NCBI GenBank assembly: GCA_900556255.1
Contig: USNZ01000001.1
Coordinates: 1-26,400 of the forward strand
Reading direction: 5' to 3'
Origin: an uncultured Oscillospiraceae bacterium
GTDB taxonomy: Bacteria > Bacillota > Clostridia > Oscillospirales > Ruminococcaceae
Length of the DNA stretch: 26,400 nt
Part shown: one piece after another, positions 1 through 6,205 of the stretch
Numbering within the stretch: the first letter of the stretch is position 1
Layout of the letters: the number at the start of each line of letters is the position of its first letter
The notes under the pieces: model-generated
Database searches by the model: none
What the model was told of the DNA's origin: nothing
What the model saw: the letters and a program-made list of their open reading frames with translations, nothing else
Translations under genes and position numbers: made by a program

Positions 1-197
1 TGCAGAAAGCCCAGGCCGACGCCATCCGCATGATCAACGAGGCCAACCCCAACCACAACTATCTGGCCCTGCGCAGCATGGAGGCCATGGAAAAGGTGGC
101 CGACGGCAAGGCCACCAAGCTGATCGTGCCCAGCGACATGCAGAACCTTGCCGCTACGGTTTCCGCTATCAAGGAAATCTCCGGCGAGACCGAATAA
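1..197 (+). CDS. SPFH/band 7 family protein, C-terminal end (partial)
   Basis: The frame is open from the left edge and ends at TAA 195-197, giving 64 visible residues. They contain the stretch YLALRSMEAMEKVADGKATK followed by LIVPSDMQNL. This is the typical C-terminal region of stomatin/flotillin-like SPFH proteins, where the last helix is followed by a 'dGkatklivPsd' signature. Such proteins are membrane-associated scaffolds that form large oligomers. The N-terminal membrane segment and the SPFH domain lie outside the window, so the subfamily (QmcA-like or other) cannot be decided. A strong terminator follows directly, so this gene ends its transcription unit and marks the host side of the left junction of the phage-derived block. 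Confidence 0.82.
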   Translation, partial: QKAQADAIRMINEANPNHNYLALRSMEAMEKVADGKATKLIVPSDMQNLAATVSAIKEISGETE

Positions 198-210
198 CCG
201 ATTAGACCCT

Positions 211-245
211 AAGCCGCCCCGCAATTTGCGGGGCGGCTTTTTTTG
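211..245 (+). terminator. Intrinsic terminator of the SPFH gene
   Basis: A perfect 12-bp stem (AAGCCGCCCCGC at 211-222, GCGGGGCGGCTT at 228-239) with a 5-nt loop runs into a run of T at 238-244. It lies 13 nt after the SPFH stop codon. It separates host transcription from the phage-derived block, so that block needs its own promoter. Confidence 0.93.
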
Positions 246-263
246 TGCTTTGAAGACCGCATT

Positions 264-310
264 ATTGTACAATAAAACTTTAACGGATAAAATTATGGAA
301 ATTGTACATT
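264..310. repeat. Pair of ATTGTACA(A/T)T boxes upstream of the promoter
   Basis: ATTGTACAAT (264-273) is a perfect 10-bp palindrome. A near copy, ATTGTACATT, lies at 301-310 and runs into the -35 box. The copies are 37 bp apart in an AT-rich stretch. They could be sites for a dimeric regulator, but there is no independent support. Confidence 0.4.
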
Positions 311-337
311 GACAACCTATGGTTGTTACTGTAAGAT
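309..337 (+). promoter_or_regulatory. Promoter of the late-regulator gene
   Basis: TTGACA (309-314), a 17-bp spacer and TAAGAT (332-337) match the vegetative sigma-A consensus at 10 of 12 positions. The start would be near 344, giving a leader of about 74 nt before the regulator ATG at 418. It is the only evident promoter between the SPFH terminator and the regulator gene. Confidence 0.75.
312..326. promoter_or_regulatory. Operator-like inverted repeat inside the promoter
   Basis: ACAACC-TAT-GGTTGT is a perfect inverted repeat with 6-bp arms. It overlaps the 3' end of the -35 box and fills the first part of the spacer. A protein bound here would block RNA polymerase, so a repressor site is the simple reading. 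It does not fit the Firmicutes LexA box (GAAC-N4-GTTC), and no repressor gene is encoded nearby, so the regulator would have to be a host protein encoded elsewhere. Function is inferred from position and symmetry only. Confidence 0.55.
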
Positions 338-417
338 AGAAAAGAACCAACAAAGCCCCGTATACAAAGAGGAATTTGCCCGCTGCACAAAACGGGCCGA
401 CACGACAGGAGGAGAAG

Positions 418-846
418 ATGACCGTTAAAGAAAAAAGCCTGTGGCTGATGCAATACCGCACCGCCCTGGATCAGGAACGCTTTTTGGAGGAGGAGGTGCA
501 AAGCCTGAACAGCGATGCCCAGCGCATGACCACCCGCTTGACCGGTATGCCCGGCACAGGGCCGAACCCGGACCGGTTGTCCCGCGCCGTGGAACGGCTG
601 GACGCCGCCCGCGCCCAGCTGGACAGCCAGATCGAGGCCTGTATGGGCATCCGCTGCAAGGTGGCGCGCGCCATTTCCGCCGTGCCCAACCTGACCGCGC
701 GCGAGGTGCTGCGCCGCCGTTATGTGGATGGGCAGAGCTATGCCGAAATTGCCGACGAGATGGGCCTGGTCGAGCGCCGCGTTTACCAGCTGCACCGCAT
801 GGGCCTGCAAAAGCTGGAACCCGAAAAACAGGACGGATTTCAGTAA
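418..846 (+). CDS. DUF1492/ArpU-like phage late transcription regulator
   Basis: This 142-residue protein has an N-terminal helical region (about 5-85, rich in E, Q and R, probably coiled coil). Its C-terminal helix-turn-helix (about 90-135) resembles sigma-70 region 4, with the core LTAREVLRRRYVDGQSYAEI and then RRVYQLHRMGLQKLE. This layout is typical of DUF1492/ArpU-family proteins, which sit just before the terminase genes of many Firmicutes phages and are regarded as late-gene activators or antiterminators. ATG 418 is chosen because AGGAGG (407-412) stands 5 nt before it; the frame could open further upstream at 376 but has no such site. The gene ends inside a regular 11-bp repeat array that leads to the late operon, which makes it the likely switch for all downstream structural genes. 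Control of the late operon is inferred from position. Confidence 0.78.
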   Translation: MTVKEKSLWLMQYRTALDQERFLEEEVQSLNSDAQRMTTRLTGMPGTGPNPDRLSRAVERLDAARAQLDSQIEACMGIRCKVARAISAVPNLTAREVLRRRYVDGQSYAEIADEMGLVERRVYQLHRMGLQKLEPEKQDGFQ

Positions 847-913
847 AATTTCAGTTTTATTTCAGCTTTTCTTCAGTAGAATTTCAGCAAAATTTCAGGG
901 TTTCTTCATTGTA
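837..913 (+). repeat. Seven-copy 11-bp array (ATTTCAG-N4), probable activator sites
   Basis: TTTCAG or a close variant starts at 838, 849, 860, 871 (CTTCAG), 882, 893 and 904 (CTTCAT), always exactly 11 bp apart. The four bases between boxes vary, so the box and the spacing are conserved rather than the whole unit. One site per helical turn would place bound protein on one face of the DNA. The array starts in the last codons of the regulator gene and its last unit overlaps the -35 element of a candidate promoter. It is best explained as a binding array for the adjacent regulator; that partner is inferred. Confidence 0.85.
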
Positions 914-937
914 AAATACAACCTAAAGTAGTAAAAT
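909..937 (+). promoter_or_regulatory. Candidate late-operon promoter
   Basis: TTGTAA (909-914), a 17-bp spacer and TAAAAT (932-937) give a good -10 and a weak -35, as expected for an activator-dependent promoter. The 11-bp array sits directly upstream. A second TAAAAT at 912-917 could be an alternative -10, with the array in place of its -35. The expected start is near 944, four bases before the terminator hairpin at 948. Confidence 0.55.
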
Positions 938-947
938 GATAACATCG

Positions 948-986
948 AAAACCGCGAGAGAGAAACAAAACTCCCTCGCGGTTTTT
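948..986 (+). terminator. Intrinsic terminator between regulator and terminase genes
   Basis: The arm AAAACCGCGAGAGAG (948-962) pairs with CTCCCTCGCGGTTTT (971-985), with one A·C mismatch and an 8-nt loop. The T run is 982-986. The hairpin lies after the regulator gene and just after the candidate late promoter, and before every structural gene. No other promoter is evident between it and the terminase genes, so their expression seems to need read-through or antitermination. Confidence 0.8.
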
Positions 987-1020
987 GATTGCCCCAAACC
1001 GAAAGGAGAGTGATGCCTTT

Positions 1021-1209
1021 GTGTGTGACCTGACGCCGGAGCACGTTCTGGCGGAGCTGGCAGAGATCGCCTTTGCCGACCCGGAGGCCGCCAATGCGCC
1101 GCCGGTAAAAACCGCCGACAAGCTGCGCGCGCTGGAGATGCTGTACAAGCATCTGGGTCTGGGCGAAAAAGCCTGCGACGAGGGGGTGATCATTGTGGAC
1201 GAGGAATAA
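1021..1209 (+). CDS. Terminase small subunit remnant (C-terminal part only)
   Basis: From GTG 1021 this encodes 62 residues: LTPEHVLAELAEIAFADPEA, then KTADKLRALEMLYKHLGLGE and an acidic tail. Both segments match the central and C-terminal part of Terminase_2-type small subunits ('...vlkElakiAFad...KlkaLellgkhlg'), which are usually about 130-180 residues. The N-terminal helix-turn-helix that recognises packaging sites in full-length family members is absent. The region upstream holds a terminator rather than coding sequence, so the loss is not a miscalled start. A TTG at 985 would extend the frame by 12 residues but lies in the terminator T run. The ribosome site GGAG (1005-1008) is 12 nt from GTG 1021, while an out-of-frame ATG at 1013 is better spaced; the true start is therefore uncertain. 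Position immediately before TerL supports the assignment. Confidence 0.66.
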   Translation: MCDLTPEHVLAELAEIAFADPEAANAPPVKTADKLRALEMLYKHLGLGEKACDEGVIIVDEE

Positions 1210-1263
1210 GGCAATACCGCACAATTCTAAGTGCCGATACGGCGGGAATTGTGCGGTGTTGCC
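1210..1263 (+). other. Long RNA hairpin between terminase genes
   Basis: GGCAATACCGCACAATTC (1210-1227) pairs with GAATTGTGCGGTGTTGCC (1246-1263): 18 pairs, one of them a T·G wobble. A small inner hairpin, GCCG-ATA-CGGC, lies at 1233-1243. No T run follows, so it is not a standard terminator. It begins at the terS stop codon and ends 16 nt before the TerL ATG. It could be an RNA-processing or translational-control element, or a small dispersed palindromic repeat. Confidence 0.7.
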
Positions 1264-1279
1264 ATAAGGGGGAACGCCA

Positions 1280-2524
1280 ATGCAGGTACGCTTAAAGCAA
1301 ATCATACCCGCCGTGTTCTGGCCGGTACACCGCGCCATCAGCGCCGGTACTGTGCAGGAGGTCGTGGCCAAGGGCGGGCGCGGCTCCGGCAAAAGCAGCT
1401 ATGTCTCGCTGGAGCTGGTCTATCGGCTGCTGCGCACACCGGACTGCCACGCCGTGGTGCTGCGCAAGGTGGCGGGCACACTGCGCAACAGCGTGTACAA
1501 CCAGATTTTGTGGGCCATCGATGCACTGGGCTGCGGGGCGTATTTCCGCTGCACGGTCAGCCCGATGGAGTGCACCTACCTGCCCACGGGGCAGAAAATT
1601 TTGTTCTTCGGGTTGGATGACGCGGGCAAGCTCAAAAGCCTGAAACTGCCCTTTGGGGCGGTGGGGCTTTGCTGGTTCGAGGAGCTTGACCAGTTCGACG
1701 GCCCGGAGGAGGTGCGCAATGTCGAGCAAAGCCTGCTGCGCGGCGGGGGATACAGCCTGACCTTTAAGAGCTTTAACCCGCCCGCCATGGCGCGCAACTG
1801 GGCAAACCGCTACGCCCTGCAGCCGCGCGACGGCAAGCTGGTGCATCATTCGACCTACCGCGACCTGCCCCGCGCCTGGCTGGGCGAGCGCTTTTGGGCG
1901 GATGCCGAGCATCTGAAAGCCGTCAACCCCGACGCCTACCGCCACGAATACGGCGGCGAGGTGGTGGGCAGCGGCGCGGCGGTGTTTGCCAACCTGACCC
2001 TGCGCACGGTGACCGATGCCGAGCTGGAAGGCTTTGACCGCCTTTACCACGGGGTGGACTGGGGCTGGTACCCCGACCCGTGGGCGTACAACGCCGTGTA
2101 TTACGATGCCGCCCGCCGCACACTGGTGATTTTTGACGAGCTGACCCGCACGCGCACCACCAACCGCGACACCGCCCGCCTGCTTTTGGAGCGCGGCGTG
2201 GGCGGGGACGAGGGCGGCCCCCTGACGGCCGACGCCGCCGAGCCGAAATCCTGCGCCGACTACCGCGCTGCCGGGCTGCCCTGCCGCGCCGCCCAAAAAG
2301 GCCCCGGCAGTGTGCGCGAAAGCATGAAGTGGCTGCAGGGGCTGGCGGGCATCGTCATTGACCCGACGCGCTGCCCCGACACCGCCGCCGAATTTGCCGA
2401 GTACGAGTATGAGCGCGACCCCCGCACCGGCGAGGTGCTGCCCGGCTACCCCGACGTGAACAACCACCACATCGACGCCGTGCGCTATGCGGTGGAGTGC
2501 ATCTGGCGGCGTCGGGGCAGCTGA
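1280..2524 (+). CDS. terL: Phage terminase large subunit (packaging ATPase/nuclease)
   Basis: The 414-residue product is the DNA-packaging motor that docks on the portal and translocates and cuts DNA. The N-terminal ATPase has a Walker A motif GGRGSGKSS at 32-40 (lysine 38) and a Walker B region VGLCWFEELD at 128-137 with the acidic pair E134/E135. The C-terminal RNase H-like nuclease keeps its three expected acidic positions: D260 in HGVDWGW, D318 in TADAAEPKS and D399 in HHIDAVRYA. The length is normal for PBSX/Terminase_3-type proteins. ATG 1280 follows a GGGGGA site. Every catalytic residue is present, so the motor looks functional, in contrast to the shortened small subunit in front of it. 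Confidence 0.95.
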   Translation: MQVRLKQIIPAVFWPVHRAISAGTVQEVVAKGGRGSGKSSYVSLELVYRLLRTPDCHAVVLRKVAGTLRNSVYNQILWAIDALGCGAYFRCTVSPMECTYLPTGQKILFFGLDDAGKLKSLKLPFGAVGLCWFEELDQFDGPEEVRNVEQSLLRGGGYSLTFKSFNPPAMARNWANRYALQPRDGKLVHHSTYRDLPRAWLGERFWADAEHLKAVNPDAYRHEYGGEVVGSGAAVFANLTLRTVTDAELEGFDRLYHGVDWGWYPDPWAYNAVYYDAARRTLVIFDELTRTRTTNRDTARLLLERGVGGDEGGPLTADAAEPKSCADYRAAGLPCRAAQKGPGSVRESMKWLQGLAGIVIDPTRCPDTAAEFAEYEYERDPRTGEVLPGYPDVNNHHIDAVRYAVECIWRRRGS

Positions 2525-2544
2525 CAACTGTGAGAGGAGATTTT

Positions 2545-3885
2545 GTGGAAAACTTTTTAGAACAAGCCTTCGGCAGAAATGATGTCACCACGCCGAAGAT
2601 GCGCGCGGCCTTGCGGGAGTGGTTTGATTTGTACTACGGCGCACCCCGCCCGCAGGAGGACACCGCCCTGCGCCCGGCGGCACTGATCGTGGGCAAATTG
2701 TGCCGCACGGTTTTTGCCGAGTACGAGGCACGTCTGCCCGCCGACACCGCGCCCGCCCGCAAGGCAAGCCTGGCCGCGCTGGACCGCGTTGCCAAGACCG
2801 CGCTGCAGTATGCGATGATCGGCGGCGAGTGCCTGCTGAAGCCGGTGCCGCAAAAGGACGGTTTTGCGTTTGCGGCTATCCGCCGCGACTGCTATGTGCC
2901 GCTGGCGCGCGATGCCCACGGGCAGCTGCTGGCGGTGGGCACGATGGAGATTTTTACCGTGGAAAGCCGCCGCTACGCCCTGCTGGAACGCCGCACCGCA
3001 GGCGCGGACGGGTTGACCATCGAGACCCGCCTGTTTGAGCTGAACGGTCAGGCACTGGGGCGCTGTGTGCCGCTGGATACCCTGCCCGCCTGCGCCGACC
3101 TGGTGCCCCAGCTGGTATTGCCCGGTGTGTCGGGCGTGGGGCTGGCGGTGCTGCGTATGCCGCTGGTCAACTGCGTGGACGGCAGCGCCGATGCCGTAAG
3201 CATCTACGCCCCTGCAGCGGCGCTGCTGCACGCGCTGGCACGGCTGGAGGCTCAGTTGAACGCTGAGTTTGCCAACGGTGCATCCCGCGTGTTTGCGTCG
3301 GAGGATCTGTTGCGCCCCGATGCCGCCGGGCACCGCGCCCTGCGCGACGAGCTGTTTGTCGGCCTGCCCGACGACCCCGCCAACGTGGGGGTGACCGTGT
3401 ACAGCCCCGCGCTGCGCGAGCAGAGCTTTTTGAACCGCAAGCAGGACCTTTTGCGCGGCTGCGAAAGCCTGCTGGGATTGCGGCGCGGCATCTTGAGCGA
3501 GCAGGAGTGCAGCGGCGAGGCCCGCACCGCCACCGAAATTGCCGCCGCTGCCGCCGACTACGACGTGACCGTGCGGGAATTGCAGGGCGCGTGGACGGCC
3601 GCCGCCGAGCAGGCCATGCAGCTGTGCGCCGCGCTGGGCCGCCTGTACGGCAATGACATCGCCCCTGCCGCGCCGCTGACCGTGGATTGGGGCGACGGCG
3701 TCCTTTACGACCGTGCCCGCGTCTGGCAGGAGCAGCAGACCATGGTCGAAAAAGGCATGCTGCGCCCCGAATTGGCGCTGGCGTGGTACTATGACCTGCC
3801 GCACGAAACCGAGGCCGATCTGGCCGCCATCCGCCGCCAATACCTGCCGAAAGGAGAAACCGAAGATGGAACAAACGAAGCATGA
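2545..3885 (+). CDS. Phage portal protein (A118/SPP1-like)
   Basis: This 446-residue protein forms the dodecameric ring at one capsid vertex through which DNA enters and to which tail connectors attach. The N-terminal MRAALREWFDLYYGAPR region, the mid-protein repetitive alpha/beta region and the late segment GEARTATEIAAAAADYD are typical of Gram-positive siphophage portals. GTG 2545 is chosen over upstream in-frame codons because AGGAG (2535-2539) lies 5 nt before it. It starts 20 nt after TerL. No MuF-type minor head protein follows, unlike many A118-like clusters. Its end overlaps the next small gene by 20 nt. Confidence 0.88.
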   Translation: MENFLEQAFGRNDVTTPKMRAALREWFDLYYGAPRPQEDTALRPAALIVGKLCRTVFAEYEARLPADTAPARKASLAALDRVAKTALQYAMIGGECLLKPVPQKDGFAFAAIRRDCYVPLARDAHGQLLAVGTMEIFTVESRRYALLERRTAGADGLTIETRLFELNGQALGRCVPLDTLPACADLVPQLVLPGVSGVGLAVLRMPLVNCVDGSADAVSIYAPAAALLHALARLEAQLNAEFANGASRVFASEDLLRPDAAGHRALRDELFVGLPDDPANVGVTVYSPALREQSFLNRKQDLLRGCESLLGLRRGILSEQECSGEARTATEIAAAAADYDVTVRELQGAWTAAAEQAMQLCAALGRLYGNDIAPAAPLTVDWGDGVLYDRARVWQEQQTMVEKGMLRPELALAWYYDLPHETEADLAAIRRQYLPKGETEDGTNEA

Positions 3886-4027
3886 AACCCCCGCACCCTA
3901 CGCCGCCGGTACCGGCACGGCACCGCTTGGCCCTGACCGCGCCGCGTGGGACCGCATGGGCTACCGCGAGCGCCTTGCCTTAAAGCGCGGAAACCCCGAA
4001 GCCTACCGTGAAATGAAAAAATACTGA
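3866..4027 (+). CDS. Small protein between portal and capsid (unknown)
   Basis: This encodes 53 residues, rich in A, P and G at the N-terminus and ending in a basic helix DRMGYRERLALKRGNPEAYR plus EMKKY. It overlaps the portal gene end, with AAAGGAG (3850-3856) before ATG 3866. In related phages this slot holds a scaffold protein and often a protease, both much larger. The basic C-terminal helix recalls the capsid-binding tail of scaffold proteins, so it could be a minimal scaffold or its remnant. No family was recognised with certainty. Confidence 0.6.
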   Translation: MEQTKHETPAPYAAGTGTAPLGPDRAAWDRMGYRERLALKRGNPEAYREMKKY

Positions 4028-4048
4028 TACAACGAAAGGAATTGCACT

Positions 4049-4903
4049 ATGGCTGATATCATTACCAAGCTGTCCGACCTGATCGACCCTGAGGTTATGG
4101 CTGACATGGTCAGCGCCCGCGTACCCAAAAAGCTGCGCGTTGCCCCCTTTGCCAAAATCGACGACACGCTGGCGGGCGTGCCGGGCGACACCATCACCGT
4201 GCCCGCCTACACCTACATCGGTGATGCCGCTGACGTTGCCGAGGGCGGCGAGGTCGCCATTGAAAAGATGACCACCTCCACCCGCAAGGCCCAAATCAAA
4301 AAGGCCATGAAGGGCATCGGCCTGACCGACGAGGCCGTCATGTCCGGCTACGGCAACCCCGTGGGCGAGGCCAACACCCAGCTGGCGCTGGCCATCGCCG
4401 CCAAAATCGACAACGACTGCATGGAAGCCCTGTTGACCGCCCCCCTGATCTACGACGGCAGCACCGCACCCATCAGCTACAACGCCATTGTCGATGCCGT
4501 CGACCTGTTTGAGGAGGAGATGGGCTGCAGCGACAAGGTCATGTTCATCCACCCCAAGCAGGTGACCGAGCTGCGCAAGAACCCGGATTTCCTCAGCGCC
4601 GACAAGTACAACCCCGGCGTGGCGCTGACGGGGGAAATCGGCATGATCGCGGGCTGCCGCCTGGTGCCCAGCAAAAAGGTACCGCTGACGGACGGCGTCT
4701 ACGCCTGCCCCATCGTCAAGCTGGAGGCAGACCCCGAGACCGAGGACGAGATCCCCGCCCTGACCATCTACCGCAAGCGTGAGGTCAATGTCGAGACCGA
4801 GCGCAAGCCCAAGACCCGCACCACCGAAATTACCGCCGATGAGTTCTATGTGGCGGTGCTCTCCAACGAGGCAAAGGTCGTGCTGGCCAAGTTCAAGGAG
4901 TAA
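4049..4903 (+). CDS. Major capsid protein (N4-gp56-like, HK97 fold)
   Basis: The 284-residue protein starts MADIITKLSDLIDPEVMADM and continues with PGDTITVPAYTYIGDAADVAEGG, which is the N-terminal layout of N4-gp56-type major capsid proteins (HK97 fold). It would build the icosahedral shell. No scaffold or delta domain is fused to it and no prohead protease gene is nearby, so assembly without proteolytic maturation is likely. A clear AAAGGA (4035-4040) site precedes ATG 4049. It sits between the portal and the head-tail connector genes, as expected. Confidence 0.9.
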   Translation: MADIITKLSDLIDPEVMADMVSARVPKKLRVAPFAKIDDTLAGVPGDTITVPAYTYIGDAADVAEGGEVAIEKMTTSTRKAQIKKAMKGIGLTDEAVMSGYGNPVGEANTQLALAIAAKIDNDCMEALLTAPLIYDGSTAPISYNAIVDAVDLFEEEMGCSDKVMFIHPKQVTELRKNPDFLSADKYNPGVALTGEIGMIAGCRLVPSKKVPLTDGVYACPIVKLEADPETEDEIPALTIYRKREVNVETERKPKTRTTEITADEFYVAVLSNEAKVVLAKFKE

Positions 4904-4913
4904 GGGGGCGCCT

Positions 4914-5282
4914 ATGCCGGATTACGCGTACTATTGCGACCACTATCTGGGCGAGGATATCCCCGAAACGGAGTTTGCCGTCTGTATGCGCCGCGCCGAG
5001 GGCAAGCTCGCCTACATGAAGGAGGTCTATGCCGTGCAGCCGCGCAAGGGCCTGACCGCCGAGGAGGCCGAGAACATGGCGCTGTGCGCCATCGCCGATG
5101 CGGTGTATGAGTTCAAGCAGGAGGACGAGGCCCGCGGCCTGACCAAGGTGACGGTGGGCAGCGTGAGCGAAAGTTACGCCGAGCCGCCCGAGCTGTGCGC
5201 CGCCACGCTCAGCGGCCGCGCCGCCCATTACCGCCATGAGGCGGGGTACTACCTGCGGATCGGACGGTGGCTGAATGGCTGA
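4914..5282 (+). CDS. Head-tail connector protein (gp6-like adaptor)
   Basis: The 122-residue, mainly helical protein begins MPDYAYYCDHYLGEDIPETE, with the helix-rich body CMRRAEGKLAYMKEV and AENMALCAIADAVYEFKQE, and ends ...AAHYRHEAGYYLRIGRWLNG. This resembles the gp6/gp15-type adaptors that bind under the portal ring in siphophages. Its position right after the capsid gene agrees. It starts 10 nt after the capsid stop and overlaps the next gene by 8 nt, suggesting translational coupling. Confidence 0.75.
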   Translation: MPDYAYYCDHYLGEDIPETEFAVCMRRAEGKLAYMKEVYAVQPRKGLTAEEAENMALCAIADAVYEFKQEDEARGLTKVTVGSVSESYAEPPELCAATLSGRAAHYRHEAGYYLRIGRWLNG

Positions 5283-5670
5283 CAACCCGCTGTTTGCCGA
5301 CACCGTGACGCTGTACCACGCCGACCCCGCCGCCCACACGGTGACGCGGCGGGTGCTGCGCGGTGTCTACCTGCAAACGGGCATGCGGCAAAAGCCCGAC
5401 GTAAAGGGCACAAAGTCGGGCACCTCGTTTTTGCTGGTGATCCCTGCCGCCGTGTGGGACGGCGCAGCGCTGACCCCCGGCGACCGCCTTTGCCGCGGCG
5501 AAGGAGCCGAGCTGAACTGGCAGCAGTTTGCCGCCTTTGTGCCGGGCACATCCGATGCGGCGGCTGTTGAGTACATCCTGCCGCTGATGCACCGCGGCAG
5601 GCTGCACCATGTCGAGGTGGGCGCCTGGTGGCAGGGCACGGGCAGCGGGGCGCACAGCCTGACCCGATAA
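5275..5670 (+). CDS. Head closure (stopper) candidate, DUF6751-like
   Basis: The 131-residue protein begins MADNPLFADTVTLYHADPAA and is mostly beta-stranded. It resembles the small proteins (DUF6751-like) found between the gp6-type adaptor and the tail terminator in Firmicutes siphophages, where the stopper protein that seals the filled head is encoded. The ATG at 5275 overlaps the end of the connector gene. The role comes from gene order and general character; I do not see a diagnostic motif. Confidence 0.62.
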   Translation: MADNPLFADTVTLYHADPAAHTVTRRVLRGVYLQTGMRQKPDVKGTKSGTSFLLVIPAAVWDGAALTPGDRLCRGEGAELNWQQFAAFVPGTSDAAAVEYILPLMHRGRLHHVEVGAWWQGTGSGAHSLTR

Positions 5671-5687
5671 GGCAGAACATTACCAAG

Positions 5688-5718
5688 CGGTGTGCCGCTG
5701 CGGCGGCACGGCACACCG
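5688..5718 (+). other. Hairpin between head and tail modules
   Basis: CGGTGTGCCG (5688-5697) and CGGCACACCG (5709-5718) form a perfect 10-bp stem with an 11-nt loop, followed by TGATTTTTA. The T run starts 3 nt after the stem, so it might act as a weak terminator, a processing site or an mRNA-stability element. It falls at the transition from head to tail genes. Confidence 0.6.
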
Positions 5719-5743
5719 TGATTTTTATGGGAAAGGCAGTATC

Positions 5744-6205
5744 GTGAACACAAATATTCTTCAAACCCTGTGCGCGTTTCTGCGCACCGCACCCGCTATG
5801 CAGGGCATCGCCCTTACGGCAGAGCAGCTGCCGCCCACCCCCTTTACGGCGGGGCTTTGGGGCAGGGGTACCGCCGTAAAAGAAACGCGGCAAAACCTGT
5901 GGGGAGAGACCCGCCAAATCCGGCGCAGCGAATTTGTTTTGCGCCTGTGCCTGCCGCTGCCCCCCGGCGATGACGCCGCCGCCCTGCAAAATGTGCAGCG
6001 GCTGGAAGCCCTGCAGGCCTGGCTGGCCGCGCAAAGTGCCGCGCACACTGCGCCGATTTTCGGCAATTACGACACCGACGCCGAGACCCTGCGCACCGCC
6101 GACGCCTGTATGGAGCGCGCCGACGCGGGCGGCACCGCCTGCTACACCCTCCGCCTTTGGGCGGACTACACCGTGGCTTACACGGAAAAAGGAGAACTTG
6201 CATGA
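5744..6205 (+). CDS. Tail terminator / tail completion candidate
   Basis: The 153-residue protein starts at GTG 5744, with GAAAGG (5731-5736) 7 nt upstream. It begins MNTNILQTLCAFLRTAPAMQ and has a central beta-rich segment. In Firmicutes siphophages the gene immediately before the tail tube encodes the tail terminator or a related minor protein. Its stop overlaps the tail-tube start codon as ATGA (6202-6205), so the two are translationally coupled. The assignment rests on position, length and coupling. Confidence 0.6.
   Translation: MNTNILQTLCAFLRTAPAMQGIALTAEQLPPTPFTAGLWGRGTAVKETRQNLWGETRQIRRSEFVLRLCLPLPPGDDAAALQNVQRLEALQAWLAAQSAAHTAPIFGNYDTDAETLRTADACMERADAGGTACYTLRLWADYTVAYTEKGELA

Noticed and set aside
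312..326. LexA (SOS) box in the regulator promoter
   Set aside because: The site is AACC-TAT-GGTT with a 3-bp centre. The Firmicutes LexA core is GAAC-N4-GTTC, so base content and spacing differ.
837..913. CRISPR array
   Set aside because: The repeat unit is only 11 bp with a 7-bp conserved part and no spacers; it is a binding-site array. No cas genes are present.
985..1020. TTG 985 as the terS start
   Set aside because: It lies within the T run of the terminator hairpin and has no ribosome site, so translation from it is unlikely.
1292..3840. Long minus-strand frames opposite terL and portal
   Set aside because: They are antisense shadows with H/Q/A/G-rich translations, no start context and no family resemblance.
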